Of a stretch of DNA of 64,000 nucleotides, positions 20,518-28,889 are shown in pieces (the stretch's first letter is position 1; the number at the start of each line of letters is the position of its first letter). Both the position numbers and the translations under genes were made by a program. Location: positions 62,001 through 126,000 of the forward strand of contig BGKB01000278.1 of the NCBI GenBank assembly GCA_003116975.1, read 5' to 3'. This DNA comes from Aurantiochytrium sp. KH105 (Eukaryota; Sar; Bigyra; Thraustochytrida; Thraustochytriidae). A model generated the notes under the pieces. The model saw only the letters and a list, made by a program, of their open reading frames with translations. It ran no database searches and was not told the DNA's origin.

Positions 20518-21369
20518 TCTACGATCCCAGTCTTGCCCGCGGCCTCAAGCTGAGCTGCGCCGACCCGACCCGAGCGGAGCCGAGCAGGACCGAGCAGCGT
20601 CGAGCGGTCTGCAAGTCGGGGCGAGGGCGCTGCAGCGGAGCGTCCAAGACCTACTCGCTCCCGGGTCCGCAGCGCGCGTCGCTCGAAAGGGGTCTGCCCC
20701 GAGCGAGGCCCAGCGCTCGTCCAGTATCAAGAGAGACGAGATCCGACGCGAGGCCGCCTCGGCGCCCCGGTCCCGCCGCGCTCGCGCTCGATGGCGCCAA
20801 CGCCGCTCCTCGGGAGGGGCGGACCCCTTCCGCCGCGCCAGCGGGGCCGCGCGCAAGGAAGGGTCGAAGGAAGGGCGGGCGGGCGGGCGCGCAGGTCCGC
20901 GGCGTCGGGGTCGGGATGGAGACGGAACCGCGTTTTGAAATTGACTGACCTCGCCCTCGCCTCGCCTCGCGGCCCTGTACTACGTGCAGCATACGTTCAT
21001 GCCGGCCTCGTGCGCGAAGCCGCAAGCGCGCGCGCGGGAAAGGACCAGACCCCGGCGGCGTACGCGGCAGCGCGGCGCGGGCGGGCGCGGCGCGGCGCGG
21101 CGCGGAGCTCGCTTCTCGTTTGGCTTGCGGGCCGCGGCGGCAAGAGAAGGAGAAGGCCCGTTGATCGGTTGTCGGCGAGCGAGTGAGCGAGCGAGTGTAC
21201 GCACGCACGCACGGACGCGAGCTGCGAGGGCAGCTGAGAGGAGCGAGGAGAGCTGGCGTGTCGCGGGAGTGCGCGTGACCAAGCTCGATTCCTGTGCTGT
21301 GCTGTGCTGTGCTGTGCTGGGCTGTGCTGGGCTGGGCGAGTCATTGGAAACCAAGTCAAAAATAGGGCA
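20518..21369. other. GC-rich divergent region
   Basis: Upstream DNA shared by the membrane-protein gene (-) and the PEN-2 gene (+). It is highly GC-rich with CGGGCGGG and GCGCGG repeats, GAGC repeats (21175-21196), ACGC repeats (21200-21212) and a CTGTG pentanucleotide array (21292-21335) that ends 35 nt before the PEN-2 ATG. No coding frame is credible. Confidence 0.5.
21292..21335 (+). repeat. (CTGTG)n / CTGGG pentanucleotide array
   Basis: About nine tandem five-base units (CTGTG with some CTGGG) in the predicted 5' UTR of the PEN-2 gene. Confidence 0.88.
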
Positions 21370-21681
21370 ATGGCGACGCAAAGGCGAATCCTGACCGTCG
21401 AGGAAGAGGACCTGAAGACGGCGCGGAGATTCTTTTACGGTGGTTTTCTCGCCCTCCCGCTTCTGTGGCTTTTAAGCGCAACCTTCTTTTGGGGGAAACT
21501 CAGACGGGAACGTGTGCATCCTGATTTGAAGTTCTATGTTTATGGGTCTGCACTTGGTGCGGTCGTTGCAATCGCAGGAATTCTTGCGTGGGTGATTTAC
21601 TTTCAACTCAATGTGGCAGTTTCGGAGAGCCTTCAACGCCTGCTCGTCGTGACTGTGCCACTCAACGGCGATGACTGGTAA
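21370..21681 (+). CDS. PSENEN: Gamma-secretase subunit PEN-2
   Basis: Protein of 103 residues, close to the 101 of animal PEN-2. It starts at MATQRRIL. The pattern KxARRFFYGGFLALPLLWLL matches the first PEN-2 segment (R-K-Y-Y-L-G-G-F-x-x-L-P-x-L-W). A second helix (YGSALGAVVAIAGILAWVIYFQ) follows, and the end VTVPLNGDDW corresponds to the conserved F-x-x-P-x-G tail. PEN-2 activates presenilin endoproteolysis in the ER/Golgi gamma-secretase complex. The gene is intronless and convergent with the HCF101-type gene. A plus-strand AATAAA at about 21850 is a plausible polyadenylation signal. Confidence 0.87.
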   Translation: MATQRRILTVEEEDLKTARRFFYGGFLALPLLWLLSATFFWGKLRRERVHPDLKFYVYGSALGAVVAIAGILAWVIYFQLNVAVSESLQRLLVVTVPLNGDDW

Positions 21682-21728
21682 TAATGTTAGATGAGACGTC
21701 GTCGCTTGCGCGCGGGACGCTAAGATCC

Positions 21729-21776
21729 CCGACCCGACAAAGACGAAGTGCTTTGTCTGCACGTCTTCGGGGTCGG
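21729..21776 (+). other. Potential RNA hairpin in convergent 3' region
   Basis: CCGACCC (21729-21735) pairs perfectly with GGGTCGG (21770-21776). Inside, GACAAAG (21736-21742) can pair with CTTTGTC (21751-21757), or AAGACG with CGTCTT (21762-21767). It lies about 50 nt beyond the PEN-2 stop and may be a 3' UTR structure. Confidence 0.45.
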
Positions 21777-21865
21777 CCATATGCCCCATGCCAACCTGAA
21801 ACGAAGTGACGCGAGTCCTAGAACTACGGGACTATGTACCTATCTTTTATAATAAAGCACTGTGT

Positions 21866-23566
21866 TTAGGGGGTTTGTTCAAATTCCTTGCACGCCTCAC
21901 GGACGTCCTGAAAAGGGTAAATGGACGCGTCGTGGCCATCAGACCAAACAATAGAGGCAGCGTAATTGCCCATGTTCTCGATGGAGACCGGGTGAAGGTT
22001 CTCGTCGAGATCCTTGGCGTCCTTGCCAAGCATGTCGTCCACGCGGCGCAGTCGCCGGCGCAGCTCGAGCGGCGGAATTCGGTATTCTGCAGCCCCGTTC
22101 GACATGATAAATCGCGCCACTATCATGTTGTTATCTGCATTGTATTTGAGCGTGCTCGACTTGATGGCATCCGGCTGCGACCGCGCAGTAATCTCAGCCA
22201 TGACTCCTTCTGCGAGCTTGCGGTAGGTCTGCGCGACCTCAGAGTCGAGGTGAGCGCGCGTAAAGGGCGTGCCCGAGTCGGCGCAGGCAGAGGCGTTGGC
22301 AAGAATCGGCAACGTGACGGCATTTTGGATACCGAGACCCGCGACGAGCTCATCGCGATGGCCGGGTCCAAATGGCATGTAGCGCTTTCCATCGTCGCCG
22401 TCAAAGTAGGCCATGTTCTCCACCACGCCAATCGTGGGAACGTCGAGCTTTTGATACAATTCTAGACCCTTGATGACATCGACAAAACTGAGCAGTTGCG
22501 GGGTAGTGACAATGACGGTACCATCAATTTTAAGCTGCTGACCAAGCGTAATGTGGATGTCGCCCGTGCCAGGAGGCATGTCAATCACAAGAACGTCGAG
22601 GTCGCCCCAGTCGGTTTGCGTAGCGAGTTGAGTGATGACGTTGGAGACCATGGGCCCGCGCATGGCGGCCGCGCCCGTGCCAGAGCGCGCCGATGCGGCG
22701 AGCTGGGCAAATGCGTTCTTCGGGTCAACACCGCGGCCACGGCCGCCGGTCCCGGGCGCAACAAAACCGTACGACATGCACTTGATGCCGTGGAATTGTA
22801 CGGGCTCCATGAGGCGGCCATCGGGGGTCTGGCGCACGGCCCACTCGGCGCCAGGCTCGACCATCATCGTGGGCAGGCTGGGGCCGTAGACATCCGCATC
22901 CAAAAGACCTACAGCATGGTTCTCGCTGAGCGCAAAGGCAAGGTTGACCGCCACAGTGGACTTGCCAACGCCTCCCTTGCCACTCGACACGGCCACAATC
23001 CGCTTGACGCCCTCGATGCCACGGCCAGAAGACACGCGAGCGCTTCCTCTGCTGTTGGGACGCACTGTGATGACGGGCGCCCGACGGAGCCAGGCGGGTC
23101 GCTCTTGTTCACCCATGAGACGGTTTTCGCAAGCCGCGCGCACCTCATTGCTGTTGGTGGTCAACGAGAAGCGCAAAATGCCGGACTCCGGGTCGACCCT
23201 GAGGTCGCGCACCATGCCGGCGGTCACGACGTCCTGGTCGCCGTCCTCCACCTTGACTGCGCGCAGGAGCTCAAGCGCCTCGTCTTCGAAGGCCGCGGCA
23301 TCGCGCGGCGAGGAGGCGAGCCCGCGGCGTCCCGAGAGCGCAGCGAGCGGATTTTGCTGCGCCGCGGCCTGCAAGGCAGTTCTCGTCGCCTGCGCAGTCC
23401 ATCCGCCCAGCTGCAGGCCCTGCGCGCGTTGCCTCGTCAACACGTGCAGTTGCCTCGACGCGGCGGGTGCCAGCGGCATGGCGAGCGCGCCTCGAGCAGG
23501 CCCATGCTGGCCCAGCAGCAGACCCGCGCGACGCGTCGCCGCGGCTGCCCTCGCTCCCGCTGCCAT
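21866..23566 (-). CDS. HCF101-type Mrp/ParA Fe-S cluster carrier, probably mitochondrial
   Basis: Protein of 566 residues taking Met at 23566. Residues 1-86 are Arg/Ala-rich without acidic residues and end RRGLASS, a typical mitochondrial presequence. A MIP18/DUF59 domain (about 90-170) follows, then the P-loop ATPase with SSGKGGVGKST (194-204) and DVLVIDMPPGTGD. A C-terminal DUF971 domain (about 480-560, EYRIPPLELRRRLR) completes the protein. This three-domain order is that of HCF101, a [4Fe-4S] scaffold/transfer protein, and not of Ind1. Unlike Ind1/NBP35 there is no CPxC motif: the region reads ENMAYFDGDDGKRY. The frame extends to 23980, but that part is low in complexity and probably untranslated. 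Confidence 0.9.
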   Translation of the reverse strand: MAAGARAAAATRRAGLLLGQHGPARGALAMPLAPAASRQLHVLTRQRAQGLQLGGWTAQATRTALQAAAQQNPLAALSGRRGLASSPRDAAAFEDEALELLRAVKVEDGDQDVVTAGMVRDLRVDPESGILRFSLTTNSNEVRAACENRLMGEQERPAWLRRAPVITVRPNSRGSARVSSGRGIEGVKRIVAVSSGKGGVGKSTVAVNLAFALSENHAVGLLDADVYGPSLPTMMVEPGAEWAVRQTPDGRLMEPVQFHGIKCMSYGFVAPGTGGRGRGVDPKNAFAQLAASARSGTGAAAMRGPMVSNVITQLATQTDWGDLDVLVIDMPPGTGDIHITLGQQLKIDGTVIVTTPQLLSFVDVIKGLELYQKLDVPTIGVVENMAYFDGDDGKRYMPFGPGHRDELVAGLGIQNAVTLPILANASACADSGTPFTRAHLDSEVAQTYRKLAEGVMAEITARSQPDAIKSSTLKYNADNNMIVARFIMSNGAAEYRIPPLELRRRLRRVDDMLGKDAKDLDENLHPVSIENMGNYAASIVWSDGHDASIYPFQDVREACKEFEQTP

Positions 23567-24208
23567 CGTCCCTCCGCCGCGCGACGTGACTTCCGTTTCG
23601 TCTCTCGGCGCGGCGCGACTCCGTTCTGCCTGCAGCTGCTGCTGCTTCGGCTGCGGCTGCGGCTGCAGCTCTGCTTGTGCTCCTGCTGTTTTCGCAGCAG
23701 AGAACGCGAGCACCAAACCAACTTCACGGACTTCTTGGAAGGCGGCGAACAATGCCGACGAAGAGCCACTGCTGGGCACTGCCAGCATTGTGCCAGCATC
23801 GGAACTGGGAGGGAGGGAGAGAAGTGCAAGAAGGAGGAGAAGAGAGAAAAGGTCAATGAAAGCCGAAGCACGCTGACAGTGAGCTTGGTGCGCTACTTCT
23901 CTGGCTGATAAGTTGGCAGAGCAAAGAAAGCAAGTCGACACTGGGCATGCGAGCAAACAAGCGCCAAGACTGACATCCATGTGAAGATGAAGAGCATTTG
24001 GCCGACCAAGAAGAGATGAAGAGGAGGAAAGAGGAGAAAGAGCTCGCTTACGTTGTATTACGTGCTTGCTTGCTAACTTGCAAAAAGAGAGTAATGAGCC
24101 CGAAAGGGGGTGAGGGATGAGGGATCAGGGGGCGGGTTGGAAAAGAAGGGCTACTAGGCCTAGGTCAGTGCCGGGAGATGGCAAGAGGGAGAAATGTAAA
24201 GTCGAGCC
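23567..24208. other. Intergenic spacer
   Basis: Region between HCF101-type and transaldolase genes, both on the minus strand. An open extension of the HCF101 frame reaches 23980 (Gln/Pro-rich then hydrophobic), but an alternative start there would mask the mitochondrial presequence. The rest (23981-24208) is A/G-rich 3' flank of transaldolase. No further gene is seen. Confidence 0.5.
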
Positions 24209-25350
24209 TTACATGAGGGACTTGACGAGGTCCTCGAGCTTGACAATGTCGGCAGCAAAGTTCTTGATGCCCTCGGCAAGCTTCTCGGTGGCCATGCTGT
24301 CCTCGTTGAGCATCCAGCGAAAGGTCTTCTCGTCGAGCTCGAGCTTGGGGCCGACGTCGGCGTCCTTGGCCTGCTCGGGGCTCAGTTTGACTTTCATCTG
24401 CTCCTTGGTGTTTTCGAGATCCTCGAGCCAGTTGGGGCCAATGGTGAGCTTGTCGCAGCCGGCAAGCTCAATGATCTCCTCCTTGCTGCGGAAAGAGGCG
24501 CCCATCACGACAGTCTTGTAACCGTACTTCTTGTAGTAGTTGTAGATCTTCTGCACCGAAAGAACGCCCGGGTCCTCGGCGGCCTCGTAGACCTTGTCGT
24601 ACTTCTTTTGGTACCAGTCGCGGATGCGGCCGACAAAGGGGCTGATGAGCGCCACATCGGCCTCGGCACAGGCAACGGCCTGGCAAAAGGAGAACAAGAG
24701 GGTAAGGTTGCAGTTGATGCCCTCCTTGGCGAGCTCCTTGGCAGCCTGGATGCCCTCCCACGTCGAGGCGAGCTTGATGAGAATGCGGTCACGCTTGATG
24801 CCCTCGGCCTCATACATGTCAATGATACGCTTGGCACGCTTCACCGAGCCCTCGGCGTCAAAGCTCAGGCGCGCGTCGACCTCCGTGGACACGAGGCCTT
24901 CGACGACCTTGAGGATTTCGAGGCCGAACTCCACGCACACGCGGTCCAGAATGACGCCAAGGCGCTCGTCCTCGTCGTCACCCTTGTACTCCTTCTTGGC
25001 GTACTCGATGGCGTCAGTCACCTTGGCCTTGTACTCGGGCATCTTGGATGCCTTGAGGATCAGGCTCGGGTTGGTGGTTGCCTGTGCGATTCACGTTATT
25101 ATTCCCCACGTGGCAACAGCGTGAGTGAGGGAGCGTTTTTAGGTTAGACACGAACTTCGATTTCGCACGCAGCGCGATTGAATTTATTTCAAAAACGGGA
25201 TGTGTTTCAAGATTCAAAACTTACGTCAACGGGCTTGAACTTCTTGATCATCTGGAAGTCACCGGTGTCGGCAACGACCACGGTCATGTCCTTGAGCTGG
25301 TCGAGCTGTGTCTGCTCCGTCTTCTGCTTCTTTGCGGCGGGTTCCGACAT
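24209..25350 (-). CDS. TAL1: Transaldolase, two exons
   Basis: Pentose-phosphate transaldolase moving a dihydroxyacetone unit from sedoheptulose-7-P to glyceraldehyde-3-P, in the cytosol. Exon 1 is 25350-25225 ([10 protein letters not shown]...) and exon 2 is 25081-24209, giving 332 residues, the usual family length. The join V-D|A-T-T-N-P-S-L restores the invariant D-A-T-T-N-P-S motif. The Schiff-base Lys is Lys145 in [11 protein letters not shown]. Other family blocks are [18 protein letters not shown] and GASFRS. No targeting peptide is seen. The intron has a GTAAGT donor. Confidence 0.97.
25082..25224 (-). other. Intron of transaldolase gene
   Basis: GT-AG intron of 143 nt. Donor GTAAGTTTTG follows GTTGAC (V-D), and acceptor GCACAG precedes GCAACCACC (A-T-T). 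It is phase 0. Confidence 0.95.
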
Positions 25351-25660
25351 CTTTTCTGGTGGTTGTGTTTCGGCTTGGTTTCTGCGTCATTGGATAGAAA
25401 TATTTATTTTTTCCCAGGTCACATGTCAGTCAGTATCGCACAACAACACACATATACACATAGGTTGGCCTTCAGAATCCGCGCTTCCTGCCATCGCGAG
25501 ACCTTTCGCTTCTCCATTTCCCTCCCTCCTTGTCATCCTCGGCCGTGACACCATTGTCGTGCTTGTGGTCGCTCTCAGCAGAGCATCGCGGCTCACCACT
25601 ATAATTGCCCCGTCCCTCTTCTGTATCCTCCCCACATCTCGGACATTGTCGTCAACGTCA

Positions 25661-25663
25661 TTG

Positions 25664-25700
<37 letters not shown>
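25661..25700. repeat. (GTC)n trinucleotide repeat
   Basis: About 13 GTC units about 310 nt upstream of the transaldolase start. Confidence 0.88.
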
Positions 25701-25866
25701 TGCCGTTGGCGGCGGCAGCGCCCTTGTCGTCGCCCTTGTCGTCCTCATCCTCATCCTCGTCTTCGTCGACGTCTTGTGCCCGACATCGTCCATCCGCTCA
25801 TCCTCAGACGTTCCTCGTCATCACCCTCCTCCTCCTCTTCCTCGCTAACCCCATCACGCTTGTCCG

Positions 25867-25970
25867 CCACGCACACGCACACGCACACGCACAAGCACAC
25901 GCACGCGACATGCAGATCCTCTCGCGCCGTCCGCTCGCGCTCGCGCTCGCGCTCGCGCTCGCGCTCGCAC
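25867..25970. repeat. CACACG and GCTCGC hexanucleotide repeats
   Basis: Two neighbouring arrays: about six CACACG/CACAAG units (25867-25905) and about six GCTCGC units (25935-25970). Confidence 0.85.
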
Positions 25971-26609
25971 CTACCTGGCGACGGTCTTGAAGCTTTCGGG
26001 TTGTGAGTTTGTTTCTGCTTTCTGCTCTGCGCTGCTTTCTCGCCTGCAGCTGCTTGCTCTCCGCGTTCTTGGCCGCTTCTTCTCTTTTCTAGTATCCTTC
26101 CTGCCTTCTGTGCGGGCTGGGGGCGATTTGTATCTTTTTTCGCCCGAGACCCGGCCGACCGCGAGCCGCGAAGCCCTACCGCCGGCCGACCGACCGAGGG
26201 AGGCCGCGCACGCGAGCCGGCGACGCGACCGCCCGGCGCGGCGCGCCGTCGGCCAGCGCGCGGGCAGCAAGCGCTGGCCTGCCCGCCCCGCCTCGCCAGC
26301 CTGCCTGCCTGCCTGCCTGCCTGCGATGCGGGCGGACACGGCGCGGCAAGCAATCGGCGACGTTATACCAAAAAAAAGAGAGAGAGAAAAAAGAAAAAAA
26401 AAGAAAAAGAGGGAGAGCTTTTCGAGAGCGGAACCAAAAGAGAACAGATGCGGAACGAACGCATAAACCTAACCAGAACCTGGGCGGGCCGGTCGGGAGC
26501 GCAACGCGTTTTGAGGTCGGGAGAAGTGGCTGGTTCTGGCTGGTGGTGGAGGGGCCATGGCAGGCAGTGCAGAGCGTGGCAGAGCAGAATTGCGCGGGGA
26601 GGAGAGGAA

Positions 26610-26651
26610 CTCGCTCGCTCGCTCGCTCGCTTGCTTGCTTGCTTGCTTGCT
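26610..26651 (+). repeat. (CTCG)5(CTTG)5 tract before DDX56 start
   Basis: Tetranucleotide tract ending 29 nt before the chosen ATG at 26680. If the upstream ATG at 26557 were used, it would encode SLARSLACLLACLL. Confidence 0.88.
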
Positions 26652-26679
26652 TTGCGGCGCGGAGACCGAGGAGGCCAGC

Positions 26680-28632
26680 ATGGCGGCAGAAGGGCAGGAT
26701 GCCGTGGAGGACGAGACGTTCGCGTCTCTGCGCACGCCGCTGGACAAGCGCATCACCAAGGCGGTCATGAAATGCGGGTTCGTGCGGCCGACGCTGGTGC
26801 AGAAACGTACGCTTCCGCTCGCGCTCGAAGGCAAGGACCTGCTCGTCAGGGCTCGCACTGGATCTGGCAAGACCCTAGCGTACCTGATTCCGGTGCTGCA
26901 GAAAATTCTTTCCGCCAAGCAGCAGGGTGATGCCCGCGATGCCATTCGGGCCATCATCCTCGTGCCAACGCGAGAGCTGGTGGCCCAGGTGCAAAACCAG
27001 CTGAACGACCTCATGTACTTTTGCCGCGATGTTGTGCGTGCCGTGGCTCTCTCTGCAGAAAAGACGAGCGTACAGGAAACCTGGCTTCGCGCACTCCCGG
27101 ACATTGTCATTGCCACGCCCGGTCGCCTCTCTGCGCACCTCACCAAGTCAAAGAAGGATGGCGCCTTCAACCTGCGCACTACGGTAGAGACTGTCGTTGT
27201 CGATGAGGCGGATCTCATCTTTTCATTCGGCTATGCCGACGACGTTGGCATCATCGTTGGCCAGCTGCCCAACACGTGCCAGTCGTTTCTCATGTCCGCC
27301 ACCCTCAACGCGGACGTCCAGGCTTTGAAGAAGCTTGTTCTGCACAATGCGGTCACGGTCAAGCTCAATGAGGCCTCGACCGACGGCAAGTTGGCGCAAT
27401 GGTTTGTTGAAAGCAAGCAGAGCGATCGCGACGTTCTTCTTTTCGCACTCTTGCGCCTCGAGCTCATTTCTGGTAAGAAGCTCTTTTTCGTAAACTCTCT
27501 CCACAACTGTTACCACCTCAAGCTTTTGCTGGAGCAATTCCATGTCAAGGCTGCTGTGCTCAACGCTGAGCTGCCCATGAACACACGTCTTCACATTCTC
27601 GAGCAGTTCAATCGCGGTGTTTTCGACAATCTCATCTGTACCGACAACTCCATGCAGATCGTTGCGCCTCAAGATAACGAGCAAGACAGTGAGGACGAGG
27701 AAGACAGCGAGGACAACGATGATAGCGAGGAAGACGACGACATCGAAAACGACGAAGAGAGCGAGGACGAAGACGAGGGCAAACAGTCGAAAGCCAAGGC
27801 CGCGGCCACGTCCGACAGTGATAACGAGCAAGAGACATCAAAGCGACGCAAACGCAAGCGTGCCGAAGTCGAAGTTGAAGCCGACGATGAATTTGGTGTG
27901 GCACGTGGTGTCGACTTTCAAGGCGTGTCTGTTGTGGTCAACATTGATATGCCCCCCAGCCTTCAGGCATACACGCATCGCATCGGCCGCACGGCACGCG
28001 GAGGTGCTGGTGGCATGGCGTTGACGATTGTCGATGCCGAAGATCCCTCGCAGATGGCGCTTCTGGAAGAGATTCAGGCAAGTCAGCCCAAGGTCGACGA
28101 CCAGCTGCAGCCCGCGCCTCTGGCGCTCGACGTGAGCGAGATTAACGGTTTTCGCTATCGTGTCGAAGATGTCTCCCGCGCTGTGACAAAGCAAGCAATC
28201 CAAGAGGCTCGTGTGCGCGAGGTCAAGCGCGAGATGCTCAACTCTGAAAAGCTCAAGGCACACTTTGAGGATAACCCAACAGAACGCGCGCTACTTCAGC
28301 ATGATGCGTTTCGGGCGAGCAAGGTGCATAAGCACCTCAAGCACATTCCCGACTATCTGATTCCTGGTATGGGGGCATCAGGGTCTCAACCTGCGCGGAG
28401 CACGCGCGCAGCGATCAAGCTGGTTCCGGGCCAAGCCCCACTCTCGGAGGACCGCACAGTGTTGCAACAGTTCGGCAAGTCGACGTCGGGGCGTCAGCGC
28501 TGGAAGGAGAAGAACCGTGTCGGCGAACATCGCTCCAAAAACAGCAAGCTTGCACGCCAGGCGAGAGCCAAGCGGGCGAAGATTAGTTCAGGACGTGGCC
28601 GCAACAAGTTCGCCAACAACCCTTTGTTTTGA
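26680..28632 (+). CDS. DBP9: DEAD-box RNA helicase DDX56/Dbp9
   Basis: ATP-dependent RNA helicase of 650 residues that acts in the nucleolus on large-subunit pre-rRNA. The Q-motif region is GFVRPTLVQKRTLP. Walker A is ARTGSGKT (58-65), DEAD is VVDEADL (about 175-178), then SAT in LMSATL and HRIGRTARGG as motif VI. Between motifs IV and V there is an acidic, Lys-rich insertion (EDEEDSEDNDD...) followed by EFGVARGVDF. An insertion at this point is characteristic of DDX56/Dbp9 and separates it from other DEAD-box families. The C-terminus (KHLKHIPDYLIP; basic KRAKISSGRGRNK end) also fits. The start MAAEGQDAVEDE was preferred over the in-frame ATG at 26557, which would add repeat-derived residues. 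Confidence 0.93.
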   Translation: MAAEGQDAVEDETFASLRTPLDKRITKAVMKCGFVRPTLVQKRTLPLALEGKDLLVRARTGSGKTLAYLIPVLQKILSAKQQGDARDAIRAIILVPTRELVAQVQNQLNDLMYFCRDVVRAVALSAEKTSVQETWLRALPDIVIATPGRLSAHLTKSKKDGAFNLRTTVETVVVDEADLIFSFGYADDVGIIVGQLPNTCQSFLMSATLNADVQALKKLVLHNAVTVKLNEASTDGKLAQWFVESKQSDRDVLLFALLRLELISGKKLFFVNSLHNCYHLKLLLEQFHVKAAVLNAELPMNTRLHILEQFNRGVFDNLICTDNSMQIVAPQDNEQDSEDEEDSEDNDDSEEDDDIENDEESEDEDEGKQSKAKAAATSDSDNEQETSKRRKRKRAEVEVEADDEFGVARGVDFQGVSVVVNIDMPPSLQAYTHRIGRTARGGAGGMALTIVDAEDPSQMALLEEIQASQPKVDDQLQPAPLALDVSEINGFRYRVEDVSRAVTKQAIQEARVREVKREMLNSEKLKAHFEDNPTERALLQHDAFRASKVHKHLKHIPDYLIPGMGASGSQPARSTRAAIKLVPGQAPLSEDRTVLQQFGKSTSGRQRWKEKNRVGEHRSKNSKLARQARAKRAKISSGRGRNKFANNPLF

Positions 28633-28889
28633 TCTTTTCGTCAATAATATCTAAAAACGACGTTTATATCCAATTTGCACTTCTTTTCTCCTTGTAAGTA
28701 CCACCAGCGTAGCCTCGAGGAGACAACCTTGGTTCGCAAACGAAAGGTATGTGGACCAACGAACTCGTGCGCCCGCGCACGGTTGAAAATCCAGTCGAGA
28801 CAAGCAGAGTAAACGGAGCGAAGATGATGATGAAGAAGAAGAAAGAAGAAACAAGAAGAAGAAAAGCCACATGCAAAGGGCGCTCCAGC

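Larger units (their letters stand above)
25351..26679. promoter_or_regulatory. Divergent region rich in microsatellites
   Basis: Upstream DNA of transaldolase (-) and the DDX56 gene (+). It holds a GTC repeat (about 25661-25700), a CACACG-type repeat (25867-25905), a GCTCGC repeat (25935-25970), CTGC repeats (26299-26324), an A/G-rich tract (26370-26420) and CTCG/CTTG repeats (26610-26651). Open frames here only reflect these repeats (polySer, polyThr). Confidence 0.55.

Noticed and set aside
21690-21815. SECIS element near the PEN-2 stop
   Set aside because: ATGA and TGA words occur but without the paired helices or the apical AA loop, and PEN-2 has no in-frame TGA.
23567-23980. N-terminal extension of the HCF101-type protein
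   Set aside because: It is low-complexity Gln/Pro and would bury the clear mitochondrial presequence beginning at 23566.
25599-25990. Frames rich in polySer or polyThr
   Set aside because: Translations of the GTC and hexanucleotide repeats only.
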